DNA of 64,000 nucleotides from Anaeramoeba flamelloides (Eukaryota > Metamonada > Anaeramoebidae): the NCBI GenBank assembly GCA_027625915.1, contig JANTQA010000057.1, positions 9,362,001-9,426,000 of the forward strand, written 5' to 3'. Position numbers and translations under genes: made by a program. The notes beneath the pieces were generated by a model. That model had not been told where the DNA came from. It did not search any database and saw only the letters and a program-made list of their open reading frames with translations. This document shows, piece by piece, positions 11,293-23,988 of the stretch; the first letter of the stretch is position 1; every line of letters starts with the position of its first letter.

Positions 11293-12384
11293 ATGAATTC
11301 GAATAAGAATCTGAAAGCAACAAAGAAGTCGAATTACAAACTCCAAAAAAAAAACGAAAGAAACAGATCTTCTTGTATGTCCTATTATCCCGACGAAGTT
11401 GAGGAAACTGCATTTGGAACAGCAACTGAGGAAGAGCAATTAGCCTTGATCGATGTAGCAAGTATGAGGAAAAGAGAAGATCGAATTGCAAAATTGTATA
11501 CCATTTTCCCCAAGGAGATCGTGTTTAGTTGGAACAAGGGAAGGGTTGAATTTTCTGCACGAATAATAAACCTGCTGTGCTATACCTACGGACAAGGAAG
11601 GACGAACGTGCGCAGTTGCCTCGGGAGCTATTTTAAACGACAGGGGTACCAAAACCTGACTGTTAGGCGGAAAAATACGGGAATGGTATTTGTCACGAAT
11701 GACTATGTCCAAAGAGAAAAGAAAGAGCAAGCGATCAGGAAAAGGGAATTTGAAGAACAAGAAAAAAAAAAAGAAGAACAGGAAGAAAAACAAAAACTCC
11801 TACTGAAACGCAAACGACAAAAAATGCAAAAAAAACAACCCAACAAATTCAAAAAAAGGAGACTGGTTCAAAAAAAAAGAAAATTAAAAATCCAATTCAA
11901 ATTAAAACCAGCAAGATCGCTACAAACAAAACCAAAACCAAAAAGAAAAACAAAAAGAAAAACAATAATAACAAAACCAAAAACAAGAAAAGTAAAAACA
12001 AAAGTAAATTCAAAATTCACAAATCTTGATCAAAAAAAACAAAAAATTTTCAAGAATGAAACCCATCAAACAAAGGTAAACACAATCAATTTTGTTGATC
12101 AAAAATTAAAAAATGATTTTCCAAATTTTGAAAAAGATTTTTTCTCGCTTCACCAATCGGACCCATTTATTGATTGCCTTTGGGAAGAGTCAACACAAAA
12201 CTCAAACGATTTGCAATCCGATTCACCGGTTAATTCGCCTTTCCTATTGGAAATCCATTCTGACAATGACATTCAGCAGCAGTATGAATCAGTTTTGCCC
12301 TATCAATTTGATACAGAGGATTTCTCAAATTTTATATCAATGGCGGAAAACGAGTTTGAATTGTCAACTTTGGAATTTGATTAA
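11293..12384 (+). CDS. Unrecognised lysine-rich protein, probably nuclear
   Basis: I do not recognise this family. The start is the first ATG (MNSNKNLKATKK); the frame is open upstream but contains no ATG. The protein is 363 residues in three parts. Residues about 35-145 look globular and comparatively conserved in composition (FPKEIVFSWNKGRVEF, CYTYGQGRTNVRSCLGSYF, LTVRRKNTGMVFV), and this part is encoded by noticeably GC-richer DNA. Residues about 150-275 are first a KEQ-rich coiled-coil-like helix and then a very basic K/R tract with several bipartite nuclear-localisation-like clusters. The last 80 residues are acidic with aromatic residues spaced among D/E/S (DPFIDCLWEE, FDTEDFSNFI), resembling a transcription-activation region. 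A DNA-binding regulator is a reasonable guess, not shown. CCCCCCCC follows soon after the stop. Confidence 0.75.
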   Translation: MNSNKNLKATKKSNYKLQKKNERNRSSCMSYYPDEVEETAFGTATEEEQLALIDVASMRKREDRIAKLYTIFPKEIVFSWNKGRVEFSARIINLLCYTYGQGRTNVRSCLGSYFKRQGYQNLTVRRKNTGMVFVTNDYVQREKKEQAIRKREFEEQEKKKEEQEEKQKLLLKRKRQKMQKKQPNKFKKRRLVQKKRKLKIQFKLKPARSLQTKPKPKRKTKRKTIITKPKTRKVKTKVNSKFTNLDQKKQKIFKNETHQTKVNTINFVDQKLKNDFPNFEKDFFSLHQSDPFIDCLWEESTQNSNDLQSDSPVNSPFLLEIHSDNDIQQQYESVLPYQFDTEDFSNFISMAENEFELSTLEFD

Positions 12385-12930
12385 TATACTCAAATACAAA
12401 CATGTTTATTAACCCCCCCCCACCGTTTGGAACAACCGATTAACAAAACTACACCATCTGCCCGTTTATCTATCTATCTAAACATCTATCATATTTGAGT
12501 TATTGGTATATAAATTCATTTGATTTTTGTTATAAAGATTTTTAATTTTTTGATAATATATTTAGTTATATAAACATACACCGTTTATTATATTAACATA
12601 TATTATATTTAATTTTTCCAAGTTCAAGAAATTTAATTGCTAAAATTAATTTTCTAATCTTGAATGATTTGTTTAAATAACTTGTTTAAAAAAAAAAAAA
12701 AACTATTATAATCAAAACTCATGTCGATATTTTAAAAAAACGAAATTAATTAATTTCTTTTTCTGAGAATAATAAAATTAAGCTAATTTAATATTCATCA
12801 ATTCTTGGAAAAATTAATAAAACTGTTTTTAACTTTATCACAAATGAGAAATATGTATTTCTATTTATTATTATTTTTTGAAACAATAAATAATTTTTGA
12901 ATTTTATTCTTTTTTTTTTTTTTTTTTTTA
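12385..12930. other. Intergenic downstream region
   Basis: AT-rich 3' flank with a C10 run at 12413 and TCTATCTATC at about 12467-12480. No gene is seen. Confidence 0.5.
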
Positions 12931-13511
12931 ATATGTCCTTAATAAAATTAAGCACTATTTTTTTCTGATTGATATTTTTTGAAATCTAGCTTATAAATTC
13001 ATTCAATTAAACACTGCTAGAAAATATTTTTAGAATAAAAACACTCTCAACTTTTGAATATCGAAAATATTTTTTGAAATTTCTGTGCACTTTTTGATTT
13101 TTTTTTTGAAAAATTGGGGTTGAGAAAATTTAGAAATTAAAGAATAAGTTAAAATATTAAAAAAGGTTATTTCCTCGAAAGTTTATCTTTATAGTTGAAC
13201 TTTTTTTAATTTTAACATTTAAAAATAAAAAAAAACATTTGAGGACCAAATTAGTCCCTTTTGTGAAAATAAAATTCCCATTATTTAGAATTTGTTTTAG
13301 TAAATAAGCTAAAATAAGAGAGTGTATCTAAAAACATACATAATTTCAAATTTGAATTCAATGATTTTGGCAAAAAATGTTTTTAAGAAAAAGTTAAATG
13401 GAAACTTTATTTATTTTTATTTTTTCATTTAGTTTTTTTAATTTTTTTGATGGAAGGTATTTGATCAATTTTCAATTTTTAGTGTTTTTTGGGTTGTAGG
13501 GACATATGTTT
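12931..13511. mobile_element. 581-bp element with inverted ends ATATGTCC (copy 1)
   Basis: Nearly identical to 32647-33230. Similarity starts and stops abruptly at ATATGTCCTTAAT on the left and GTAGGGACATAT on the right, which are inverted copies of each other (ATATGTCCYTA). The flanking DNA differs between copies, so the ends are element ends. TA lies at the outer edge of each end, consistent with a TA target duplication. No ORF of note is inside, so it is a non-autonomous transposon-like element (MITE). Shared interior landmarks include TTGAGGACCAAATTAGTCCC and GCTAAAATAAGAGAGTG. Confidence 0.8.
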
Positions 13512-14238
13512 GCTTAATTTTTCTTGAACACTGATTCAAAAAGTTGCGGTAAATCCATTTTGTCAAAACTTGACAAAAGAATTGTCATTAAAGTACTTGC
13601 AAATAGTTCAATTTTAAGTTTATCAACTGTTTTCTAAATATTTTAATGAAATATTTTTTCATAAAAATGTATGATTTTTTTCTATATTCAGATTATTAGC
13701 TGGTAGGTTAGTGTTTTTTTAAAAAAATATTGACTAAAGAGAGAAATTTAAAGTAAATAAATTAGTATCTTCTAATACAAAGGGATAATAAACATCACAG
13801 GCAGAAGATTTTAAAACCCCATCAGTATTCTCAAATAATCCTCTTTTTTTTCATATTTCATATAATATTTTCTATTTGCCAGTTGTTCAATTTGTTCTTT
13901 TTTGAATATAAAAACCAGTATAATATTATTACTTATTGGATTAGTATATTTTCTGTTATTTGACAATCTTTTCATCAAAAAATTTCCGAAATAAGCAAAT
14001 TAATAATTAAATTCATAAAATTTTTTGTTCAAAATGAGCTGAAAAACAGTACAAAACATGGATAAGAGGGTAATTTTATATAAAATTTGTTAAAATATAC
14101 AATGCCCTTAATGAAGTTTTATTCCTAGAGAAATTTAGTCAAGATTAATTATTTGGGGATAAACCTAATAATCATGAAAATAAAGAAAAGATTGATTATT
14201 CGATATAATTGTAATTTTTCAGATAAAATTAAGATCAG

Positions 14239-14269
<31 letters not shown>

Positions 14270-16749
14270 TCACCAATTTAACAACATACTGTTTAAATTG
14301 TGGATTCTCTTGAAGAAACCGTTGGAAACGAATAAAAATTTTGAATATTTATGTTGTTGATTTTTTTATTACAGAGGATATACGATAAATCTTTTCCAAA
14401 GGAGAATATAAATAAAAATACTTTTTAAACGCAAAGACGTTAGAATAATGAGAAAAAAAAAACTTGATTCTCTTAAAAATCATCTTTTTCAAGTTATTTA
14501 CCTATTAAAATTATAACAGGTATTTAAAAACTACAAAATAAAAATTAAGCAATAGTTAAACCATTTTAAGTATACAAATTTGTATTTTTTTTTTTTTTTG
14601 AATATATATATATATGAAAGTTAGAAAAAAATAATAATGAAAAGAAAAGAAAATAAAAGGAAGAAAAATAAGAGAAAAATATGATACCAAGTGGGCGCCT
14701 AGAATAACTGACGGTATTTTATCACTTTAAACTAGGTATTAATTCAAGAGATATAAAAATTAAAAATCTTTGAAAGATAAACCAAATTCACAATTAATAA
14801 TAATATACTTATGTGGAAACCATCTTTTTTTATTTATCATGGCGAATATTTATTTTTTAAATTTTTTACTTGTATTTGTTTTGGTAAATACTTATAAACA
14901 ATTTCAATATCGTTTGTATTTGTGGAATTTCCATAAAAAGATCTGAATTATCTATAAGTTTTATAGGTTTTATTTTTTTTATTTGAAAAATAAATATAAA
15001 ATTTTTAGTCATATTCATTAAAAAAATCTAAATTTCTATTGAACTATAGATAAATAATCAAAAATTCTGTAATAATACCATTAAATTTTTATCATTATGT
15101 GATTTAAATTTAACTTAGGATTTTTCTGAACATTTGGGAACCATTATAAAACATTAAGTGTTCTTTACTGTCTTTCTTTACATTTAGAGAATTTTTTATC
15201 ACTTTCTTAATCAATGGTTTTTTATATCTAAATAGCTCGGCCTTTTCGTTTGTCCAATTGTGTTATTTGATTTCTATTTTTATAAGTATTTTACCCAGTA
15301 ATCATTCGTAATATTATAAGTTATTAGATTAAACTGTTGTGGTAAATTTAGTTGATGTGTTTTTTTTTAATAAGTTTAAAATTTCTTTTGGTTTTACTCA
15401 AATTAAAGAAATCATCTCAACTTTAATTTTGAATAATATTGATCGATCGTGTACATTTTTTGATTTTTTATATTAATATAATCTAGATCTAATCAAATTT
15501 TTTATACATTTTAATTCTTTTTTTTGTTTTTTTGAATAAAAAGTAATTGGATGAAAAAAAAATCAACCAAAATAAAAAAAAAACCTGTAATTTTTTAATG
15601 CTACAAAAGTGTGTTCTATACTTTACCAAATTACAATTCAATATTTTCGAGTTGATACAAATGATTATTTTTATTTTAAATTCAGCAATTTGTGAGTTTT
15701 TCACTTCTGTGAGACAATTCTTAATTAAGATGTTAAAAATACTCTTTAGATTAATTACCAAAAACTCAGAATTCTTAAAAAAAGAATAAATCTTAAAAAG
15801 TAAGATTCCACTTTTAAATTTATTTTTTTTTATAGAACAATACCACCTTTTAACTATTATAAAAGTTAAATATTACAATCAAAATCAATTGTAAAATAAA
15901 ACAAAACAAATTCAAATTGGCACCACTTTTAAAAAAACATCAAATAAAAAAGAATTTGGATGTTTCAAAAATGAAATAATAATTATCATTCACTTTTAAA
16001 GCATTCTAAAAAATATAAAAACCTGATATTTCAAAAAATAAAAAAAATAATATTCAAACCGAAAAAAAAAGTGAATCACAACTTTTGAAATTAGTATTAT
16101 CGATTTTTTATTACTGAACTTTCACAAAAAAATGATTAAAAAGAAGATTTTTTACCTATAATCAAATTCATTTTAAAAGGTATTACATAGTCTTAATTTT
16201 CTTATGGTTTCTCAATATTTCTGAAAAGCTTTTTTTTTTTTTTTTCGAACTTTTACAAAAAAAAAAAAGAAAAAAAAAAGAAAAAGAAAAAGAAAAAGTA
16301 AAAAAAAAAAGAAATAAAATAACAAAGAAAACTAAAATTTGTAAAATTAGAAAAAATGATTCATGAAAAGAAAAAGAAAAAGAAAAAGAACAATTAGCAA
16401 AATTAGAAAAAATGATTCTGATCTAAAAATTAAAAATTTATTTTTTTAATAAGTATATTGTATAGAAACCATCAAAACAACTTCCATTAACATTATAAAG
16501 CGAGTTAATATTTTTAAAAAATAGTTTACAACTTAACCAATGACCAATTTAAATTCAATTTAGATACAAATTATTCTTGTTACTTATTTCAAATAAAAAA
16601 ACACACAAGTTCTTTTTTTTTTTTTGTAATCAAAAACCAAAAAAAAAAAAAACAAACAATATATATCTATACATATTATCAGGTTAAAAGGTTGGATGTA
16701 ATTTCAGAAAAAATTATTAATAATGCTTTAGTCTTTTAATTGATTTTAT
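13512..16749. other. Intergenic, AT-rich, microsatellites
   Basis: No gene is recognised. An AT dinucleotide run sits at 14239-14262 and another near 14604-14616. At 16255-16420 there is A-rich sequence with AAAAAG repeats and a direct repeat of AAAATTAGAAAAAATGATTC (about 16341 and 16398), which could be the debris of a lysine/glutamate-rich coding tail. Complementary ORFs at 15489-15789 overlap on opposite strands and show no family resemblance. Confidence 0.5.
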
Positions 16750-17476
16750 TTATTTAATATTTTGTTTTATTTTTTGATCAATTGTGGACAATATGACTGA
16801 TTTTATTAGCCCGCGGTAATCTTCTAAATTGAAATGATATTTAGCAACAAGTAAATCTTCGAGATCGCCAACTGTTAATTTTTCAAGTTTTGGGGAAAAA
16901 ATAATTTCAGAAATGGTATTAGAAATCAATTCTTCAATAGAATTTTCTTCTATTTCTGTATGAATAATTTCTGTTTCTATTTCCATTTGATTATCCTCTT
17001 CATCCTCTTCATCCTCATCATCTTTGTCATTTTCATTGCGATTTGAATTTTCATTATCATTCTTGTTCTCAGGATCATAATCGAAACTTTGATTATAATA
17101 TTCATCTTGATCATTTTTATTTTCTTCTTCTTTTTTTTCTTTGGTTTTATTTTCTTCTTTTGTTTGCACTGTTTCGTTTTCATATCGATTTTTGTTTTTG
17201 TTATCCACTTTCTTCTTCGCCCCCTTTCTATCACTATTTTGGTTTGTTGATAATTTAGCATTTTTGTTAGCTTTCTTTACTTTTTTATTTTTGCTTATAT
17301 TTTCTTTATTTTCTTCAATGTTTTCAGAATCTGAAATAGAATTCCCCTCTTCAGAATTAGAATCAGAATTTGAACTTTTACTTTTACCTTTTTTCGAGCT
17401 TGTTTTTTTACTTTGTTTAGAGCCTGTTTTTTTTGATTTTACGACTTCATTTTCGGATTCACTTTCACTTTTTCTT

Positions 17477-17514
<38 letters not shown>

Positions 17515-18063
17515 TTGAGAATCGGATTCAGATTTAGATTTAGAAATGGAGCCAGAATTAGAATCAGAATTGGAATTAAGATCAGAAACCATACCAGAGT
17601 CTATATCAGAACTAAGGCTTGATAGTGAACTTGTTGATGAACTTGAGAATTTTTTTTTTTTTGATTTTTTTTTTTTATCACCTCTTCTTCGACCAGCGTT
17701 CCCCCTTTTCATTAACCCAGCGGAAGGACTTTGTAAAAATTCTAAGATTCGATCAACTACATCGGCCTTTTTACCAGAAACTTTTAATTGGAGCAAGGAG
17801 CATAATTCCCGTAAATAGGATAATAGCCATTGGTACAATTTGTTGTATAACCTCTCTTCTTCTTCTTCATCATCCTTTTCATACCCACTCCACCTTAGAA
17901 CATTTATTTTAATTTTTTTGCCATTTTCAGGTTTATTCCCATATAACACTTTATGCAGTGAGCCCAAAAGTGGATCATTTGAAGTATCAAAATGCTTGAT
18001 TTTTTTTTTTACTATAATTTTCAATTTAATTTTGTGATGTTTGTTTTTTGAGTTTAAATTCAT
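16750..18063 (-). CDS. DEK-like chromatin protein
   Basis: DEK proteins bind and bend DNA, act on histones and influence heterochromatin and splicing. This single-exon gene encodes 437 residues from the only sensible ATG (MNLNSKNKHHK). Residues about 30-115 match the DEK SAP/SAF-box module: LHKVLYGNK, then a WSGYEK motif, then YLRELCSLLQLKVSGKKADVVDRILEFL, equivalent to the 'LHQLLYG...FSGF...VKRIL.FL' pattern of animal DEK. A basic linker GRRRGDKKKKSKKKK follows, then a long S/E/D/K low-complexity middle (about 135-370) resembling DEK's acidic, phosphorylatable centre. Residues about 375-430 (ELISNTISEIIFS, LTVGDLEDLLVAKYHFNLED, IKSVIL) form the DEK C-terminal helical domain. Order and both domains fit. 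Many antisense leucine/serine-rich ORFs over the middle are composition shadows. Confidence 0.9.
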
Positions 18064-19879
18064 TTAATTTAATAACAAAACCGATTTTTTCAAAGAAAGG
18101 AAAGATTAATTATTAAACACTATTATTTTTTATTTTTTTAGAAAATTGAACCCTTTTCACCATTTAATTTATATATTAACACGAAATTTAATTCTATTTT
18201 TTTAATTTTAAAAAAAATACTTTCAATTCAATTCTATTGAGAAATTAAATTAATTTTTAAATTCAAGTTTAATAATTGTAAAATATTTTAATAAAGTACG
18301 TTAATTGTACAAAAAGAAACACATAAACTATTTTCCAATATTTTTAACACAGTTGTTATTAATAAATTCATGTATTTTAAAGTGCTGAATTGATATTTAG
18401 AAATAAAAAACATATTTTGGAAATTTCAAAAATTGAGATCATTTTTTCATATTTGGGCTTTTTTTTTTTTTTTTTTCAATTTTTTTTCGAAACACAATTG
18501 TTTTGGAAATTTTTTTTTATTGCAAGATCTATAGTAACTTGGTAAAATCATGCTATTCTAACGCTGTTGAAATAATTTTCGAAAAATCCTATTTATTTCA
18601 ATTTGAAATTTCTTTGACACATAAGAAAGTTGAATTTAAGAAATAACATCCCAAAATATTTAACAAACCTGTTTTTCATCTTTTTTTAATAGCTTTTTTA
18701 AAAAAATAAAAAATAAATTGCTAAGATACCAAAAGAGATAACTTTTATCAAGACAGAAACACTTTTTATTTTAACAACAAGGATTAAAGAATTAGACTTT
18801 TTTTTTTAAAAAAAAATTCTTTGTTAACTTTTTGGTGGGTTGTAATTATTGGAAAAGAGTTTATATTCTGAAATATATCAAAAATATCACACAAAAAATG
18901 ATCATTAAGGATGTATGTTCCAAATGAATTCTTCAGATACATTACAAATTCCGTCCTTTTATATAGGTCAAGGTGATAGGATCCTTTATCCAAAGATTAA
19001 ATTAAATTGTTTTTGCCAAAAAAAAAAGGTGTTATTTGGCATTTTTTGAATTTTATTTTAAAACCATCACTTTCCAAGTCCTTAAAAATGCACCTAAGAA
19101 GATATTTACCCAATTGTTTTTTTCGTACACAAGCCGGTTGTATTTTGTACGAATAACTCAATAAAATTTAATAATTTCCACATAAATCAATACTACTAAC
19201 ACATTAACTACTTTGTAGTAATTGGGTCATTTTTCAAAGAACAAAAAATTAAAATGAAAAAATCTATGATTTTTTTTTGCAAAAATAATGTATTCTATTT
19301 TTTGAAGAAAAGATTTCCTACTACCTTAACCAAAATGAAGGGATAGAATTTGTTATGTATCTGAAGAATTCATTTAGAACCACCCTTAAAATCTTATATG
19401 TGCATAATCACAGAAATTACAGAAACAAGCTACACTTGAATATAAAATAGAAACAAGAGTAAGTTGTGCAACCACAGAAATCACAGAAATAGCCAAACTT
19501 TTAATTTAAATAAAAGCAAGTGAAAGAAATAGAAATGTTCTAAAAAGTCAAAAACTTGAAGGTTACTAGTTTGGCAAATCGAATAAAAACTTTGTTGAAA
19601 CCAAAAGTAAAAAATGTGATCTATGGTATTCTTGAGCATATAGTTAAAGATAAGAGTCTGATGTAAAACTCTGCATTCACACTTTCAAAACCCAGCAAAA
19701 AAATTCAATTTATTTTTCGAGCCATAATTTGCTTAAATTTCAAACTCCATGGTATAATAATACCCTAAATATCTTAATATCCTTTATGAGATTCTCAACC
19801 ACATCACCTTCAAGTTGGATAGATTGACTCTTCAATAACATGGAAAAAAGTCGATTGTTTTTTATTAAATTAATCATCC
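18064..19879. other. Intergenic; two local repeats
   Basis: No gene is seen. About 18518-18612 (ATTGCAAGATCTATAGTAAC...) recurs at 31337-31443, in both cases several hundred bases upstream of a minus-strand gene. About 18895-18957 is an inverted copy of 19343-19400 (AATGTATCTGAAGAATTCAT). A short hairpin TTCGTACA...TGTACGAA sits at 19132-19163. Confidence 0.5.
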
Positions 19880-21415
19880 CTGGTATTTGAATTATAAATG
19901 GGGAAAATTTTTCACTTCCTTTTTCATTTCCATATTTTTTCGTCTAGAAAAAGAGTTTTCAAAGAAATAGTTTGTTTTTTGAGATGTCTATTTATTTGTT
20001 TGGTACTTTTTTTAATTCATTACTATTGACGACACCTTGAGTAAAAATTGAGAGTAAAGAATTGAAAAAAGAGAATCAGCTGAAATTTTATCCCATATAA
20101 GCGCCAAGCACCATAAAGCACATTTTTGAAAGCGTTTTTTTTGAGAGAGTCATTTTCAAAAAGTGGAAACCAAACGTTTCCAATTGTATATTGAATTGTA
20201 TTGGCAATTTAAAAAGATCAGTTTGGTGATGGTTGTTGATCCTTTTAGTCTTTAGTTTTTTAAAAGTGATCTTATTTGATTGTAAAATGAACATAAAAAA
20301 AAAAAAAAAAAAAACGAATAAAGATTACAGATTTCAATTTCATTCAATTTTGTTTTGGATGATTTTTTTTTGTTCTTCTTTGTTTTTGTTGTTATTGTTT
20401 TGGGTTTTTTTTTAGTTGTTGTCGTAGCTTTTTTTGTGTTCGTTTTTATTTGGTTTTTGTTGATTGGACGTAAAGCTCTTTTTTTCTATTCAAATTTAAA
20501 AGGAAAGTTCATTAGATCCAATTTATTAGAAGTGAATGATTAATTTTCTTTTTAGAGAATTGTTTAATACTTACTCTTTTGCTGCTCATTTCAAATAATT
20601 ATCAAACTGTTAAAAAGTCAAAAAAATAAAAAATATTTATTTTTTTTTGAGATTAATGTTTAACCGCTAGTTATTAATTTAACAAAATTTATACAACACG
20701 TAACAATAGTTACGAATGGGTACTACAATTGAAAAGATTTTGATTTAGTTGGTAAATAATATAATTTACTTTTCAGTTAGGGTGATCACAAAAAATTATA
20801 AAGTCAAAAAATCCTTTTATCGATAGATAACAGTCCTTTTTTTTTCTTCTTGTTAGAATGAAACTTCTAATTTGATACAAAATATTAGTACGTCAAGAAT
20901 ACCAAATCAATTTTGAAAGTAAACTCCTTGATTTTACAGTAAATATGAATTATTAATTCATATTTAGAGAAACTTTTTCTTAATTTTCTCATTTTAGTTG
21001 AAATTTTTTGTTTTTTTAATTATAAAAAATTTCTCAATTTTTGAGATAAATTTTCCAATTTAATCCTTTATTTTTAGAATTTCTTTTTTAATATTGAAAC
21101 TTTAAGATATCAGTATCATATTTACTTCTCGTTTATTTCTGGTTTCTCTGATCCTTGACTGTATACTCGTATATGAATTATAAATGGTTAAATTTTTTTA
21201 CTGCCTTTTTCAATGATTTTTCTTTTATAAATAAAGTTTTCAAACAAGTAGGCTGTAATTTGATGCTCAATTTGAAAAAGGGAAATTGAAAATAATGTGA
21301 ATAATTTACCAATTTAAGAATCAAATCCCAGTTATGTATAACTCTTATATAAAGAAGAAACAGGATTTTTATTCGGAAACATAAATTAAACAATTTTAAG
21401 TTGGTTCATTTAATA
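19880..21415. repeat. Dispersed repeats (ATTATAAATGG family and TTCTTCTTGTT family)
   Basis: About 19880-20100 and 21165-21330 share a pattern beginning TTTGAATTATAAATGG..., then a T-rich stretch and a TTTTCAAA-type block. It also recurs at about 41480-41660, 55405-55520 and, in part, at 1-180. About 20830-21160 resembles 22980-23460 and 53741-54215 (TTTTCTTCTTGTT..., TGAAAGTAAACTCCTTGA, GAGATAAATTTTCCAATTT). The 20355-20543 ORF is a T-rich artefact. Confidence 0.55.
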
Positions 21416-22302
21416 ACCTAAAACTTTTAATGGCCAAGTTGTTTTAATGAAAAATACTTTTTTGAGCTTGTAAAAATAAAATTTTTGTATTTTTTATGAG
21501 TCCTAATACTAATAAAAACCTAAATATCATGTGATGTATAATTGATCTCCAAAAATCAAAAATGAAAAACTTGGATATTTTTAGAAAAAAGTACCCAAGA
21601 GTAACAATCGATTTCTATTTTGTATGTTTAGAATTGATAATTTTGAAAATAATTGTATATTTCTTTTGAATTTTCACACTTTGGTACTTTTTTGAGAGGT
21701 TAAAGATTTATTTTTTCATTTTATCATATCTAAAATGAGTTATTTTTCTATCTAAAATGGTATAAACCCTGACTTTGTCAAATTTAGCTGGTCGCAAAAT
21801 AACTACCAATTAGATCAAATCAAATTAAATTCACTGTGTCCTTAAAGAAGACAATTTGTTTTAAATTGAAGAAATTTGACACTTTGAAAATATAAAATAA
21901 AAAAAGATTGGATTTTTTTTTAAAAATTGTTTTTTTAAAATTGAGATTTCTTTTAAATTTGTTTTTTGTTATTTGAATTTTAAGCTGATTAGATTCTTAG
22001 CAATTTTTTTATGTTATTGGAAAATTGCCAATCAAAAGAAGGTCTATTTCACAATATCATTTTTTTGGTTTCAAGTCACCCCTTAAGTATGGAGCAAATC
22101 CATGGTAAAAGATTAGAGCCTTAATTATAAATTTATATTATTTCTTTGATATTTTTAGTATTCTTGAAAATTTATACACAGTACCAATTATTATTATATC
22201 CCCTAAGTGCAATATTATACTTTAAAAAGGATAGGTTAATCGAACTTTTGAAAGAAAAGTTTTCACAATATTGACTATAAAATTATTTTCAAGCATAAAT
22301 TA
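21416..22302. repeat. Dispersed repeat, about 700 bp (family D, + orientation)
   Basis: About 21420-22130 resembles 58440-59080 in the same orientation and, more loosely, 36370-37080 and 40520-41180 in the opposite orientation. Landmarks are ATCTCCAAAAATCAAAAATG, CTTGGATATTTTTAGAAAAAAG and the AATTAAATTCACTGTGTCCTTAAAG block followed by a GAAGAAATTTGACACTTTG block. No coding capacity is seen. Confidence 0.5.
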
Positions 22303-22497
22303 CAACCAGTTTCACTTTTGAGACAGAAATTTTGAATGAAATTTAAGGCACAAATAAATTTCAAATTAAAGTAGATTTTTTGGAATTTTTTAGAGACAAA
22401 TTATTTTACGAGAATCTGACTTTTGTGCCTTCTTTTAAGATTTTTTTTATTCCTTAAATTATTTTCCAAGTTTGTTTCTTAAAAGTGGAACCGGCTG
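22303..22497. mobile_element. Foldback MITE, CAGT family (copy 2, degraded)
   Basis: A 195-bp relative of the elements at 5687 and 43590, with TA at both edges. The left arm CAACCAGTTTCACTTTTGAG and right arm CTTAAAAGTGGAACCGGCTG still pair, but the interior arms carry many mismatches. It is the oldest-looking of the three copies. Confidence 0.7.
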
Positions 22498-23988
22498 TAT
22501 TAGAAAACATTTTAAACTCGATTTAGTATTCGAAGATAAAAATATAGATAAACTCCACATGAATTGCTTTATCTTTATAAATTTGAAATGGAAGTTATGA
22601 AATAGTAATATTAAATTTGGGTATGAGAAGAAGGAAAAATATCTGAAAATGAGGAAAATATTGGATATTCTGAAAATGTCTCACTGTTTTAGTAACAGAG
22701 ATTCTTAATGATTAAATTTAACATTGATGGTATAAATCTTTCAAGAGTGTTTTTATAAACAACTTAATTGTGATCAACTGGAAACGTAGCCCTTAAAACA
22801 ACAAGATTTTCAAAAACATGAATTAAAAATCTTTCAAAATCTTCAGAGTGTTAACTTTTGAAGTATAAATTTTTGAGACATATGATAATCGACTTTATGA
22901 ATTGGATTTGGTTCTATTATTTAGAATCATTCTTAAATTCAAAAAGTACTTGGACTTTTAAAACTCTGTTACTCTATAATGATCAAAATAATGTGTACCT
23001 AACAATTATAATCCAAGTTTCAAAATAAAAGCAGTGCTTTTTTTTTCTTCTTGTTCCAAGGCAACAGATAATTCAATCACTAACCAGCAGTATACCCAAG
23101 TTAAAATCAATTTTAAAGCTAAAATCCTAGATTTGTTCAGTAAAATTTAAATTATGAATGCAATTTGTTCAAAAAACTTTTATAATATTCTCAATTTTTT
23201 TTGTAATTTTTTTGTTGAATAAAAATTTATCTTAATTAACTCTATTTTTAAAGATAAAATTTTCTAATTCAATCCTTTATTTTTTGATTTTCTTTTTAAA
23301 TAATAGAACATTCTGAAATCAGTACCATATTTATTGAGTGTTTGTTATCAGTTTCTTTAACTTTTTAATTTATTGACCTTCAATAAAAAAGAATTATGCT
23401 TTTTATTTTGAAACAGCAATTAAAGTTTTCTTCATTCATTATTTGGACGAAAAAATGAAAAAACAATGATCCTAAATCTATTTAGGAAATAAAAAAAAAG
23501 ACGGAGAAATATAATATACACCCTCCTTTCTTTTTACTATTGGAAAAAATTGTTAGTTCTCAAATATTTTTTCAAAAGATTGAACTTTATCAATAATTAT
23601 CAAAAATCAAACGATTTCCATTATTGTTTTCTTACTCTTCAGAATGGTTTTCAAGTTTCTTTGGATATCATTCTTTAAAAAAACTGTGAATGCTTTGAAA
23701 AGAAAAAAAAATGTTTCTTTCTTCCTTAAATTTAGAAAAAAAAAAACAAGAGATCTTTATTCAAAATCCAACCGACTAAAAGAATTAAAACAACCACACT
23801 GAATACCAACCAATCTATTAATCTTTCAAATTAAATATTTTTTATTTTTTTGATTTTTCCTTTGAATCCACAACTCTTTCCTTCTTCAAGTAAAAAGAGA
23901 AAAGAGAAAAGAAAAAACAAAAAAAAACAAAAAACATAAAACAATTTTTCCTTGTTGTGTAACAAAAACGGATTAATTCTATTTATAA
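22498..23988. other. Intergenic with one dispersed repeat
   Basis: About 22980-23460 is a copy of the family also at 53741-54215, ending CATTATTTGGAC. Nothing else is recognised. The last 250 bases before the next gene are AT-rich with no obvious promoter element. Confidence 0.5.

Noticed and set aside
17043-18037. Several + strand ORFs over the DEK gene
   Set aside because: Serine/leucine/phenylalanine-rich mirrors of the DEK low-complexity region; DEK domain matches are on the minus strand.
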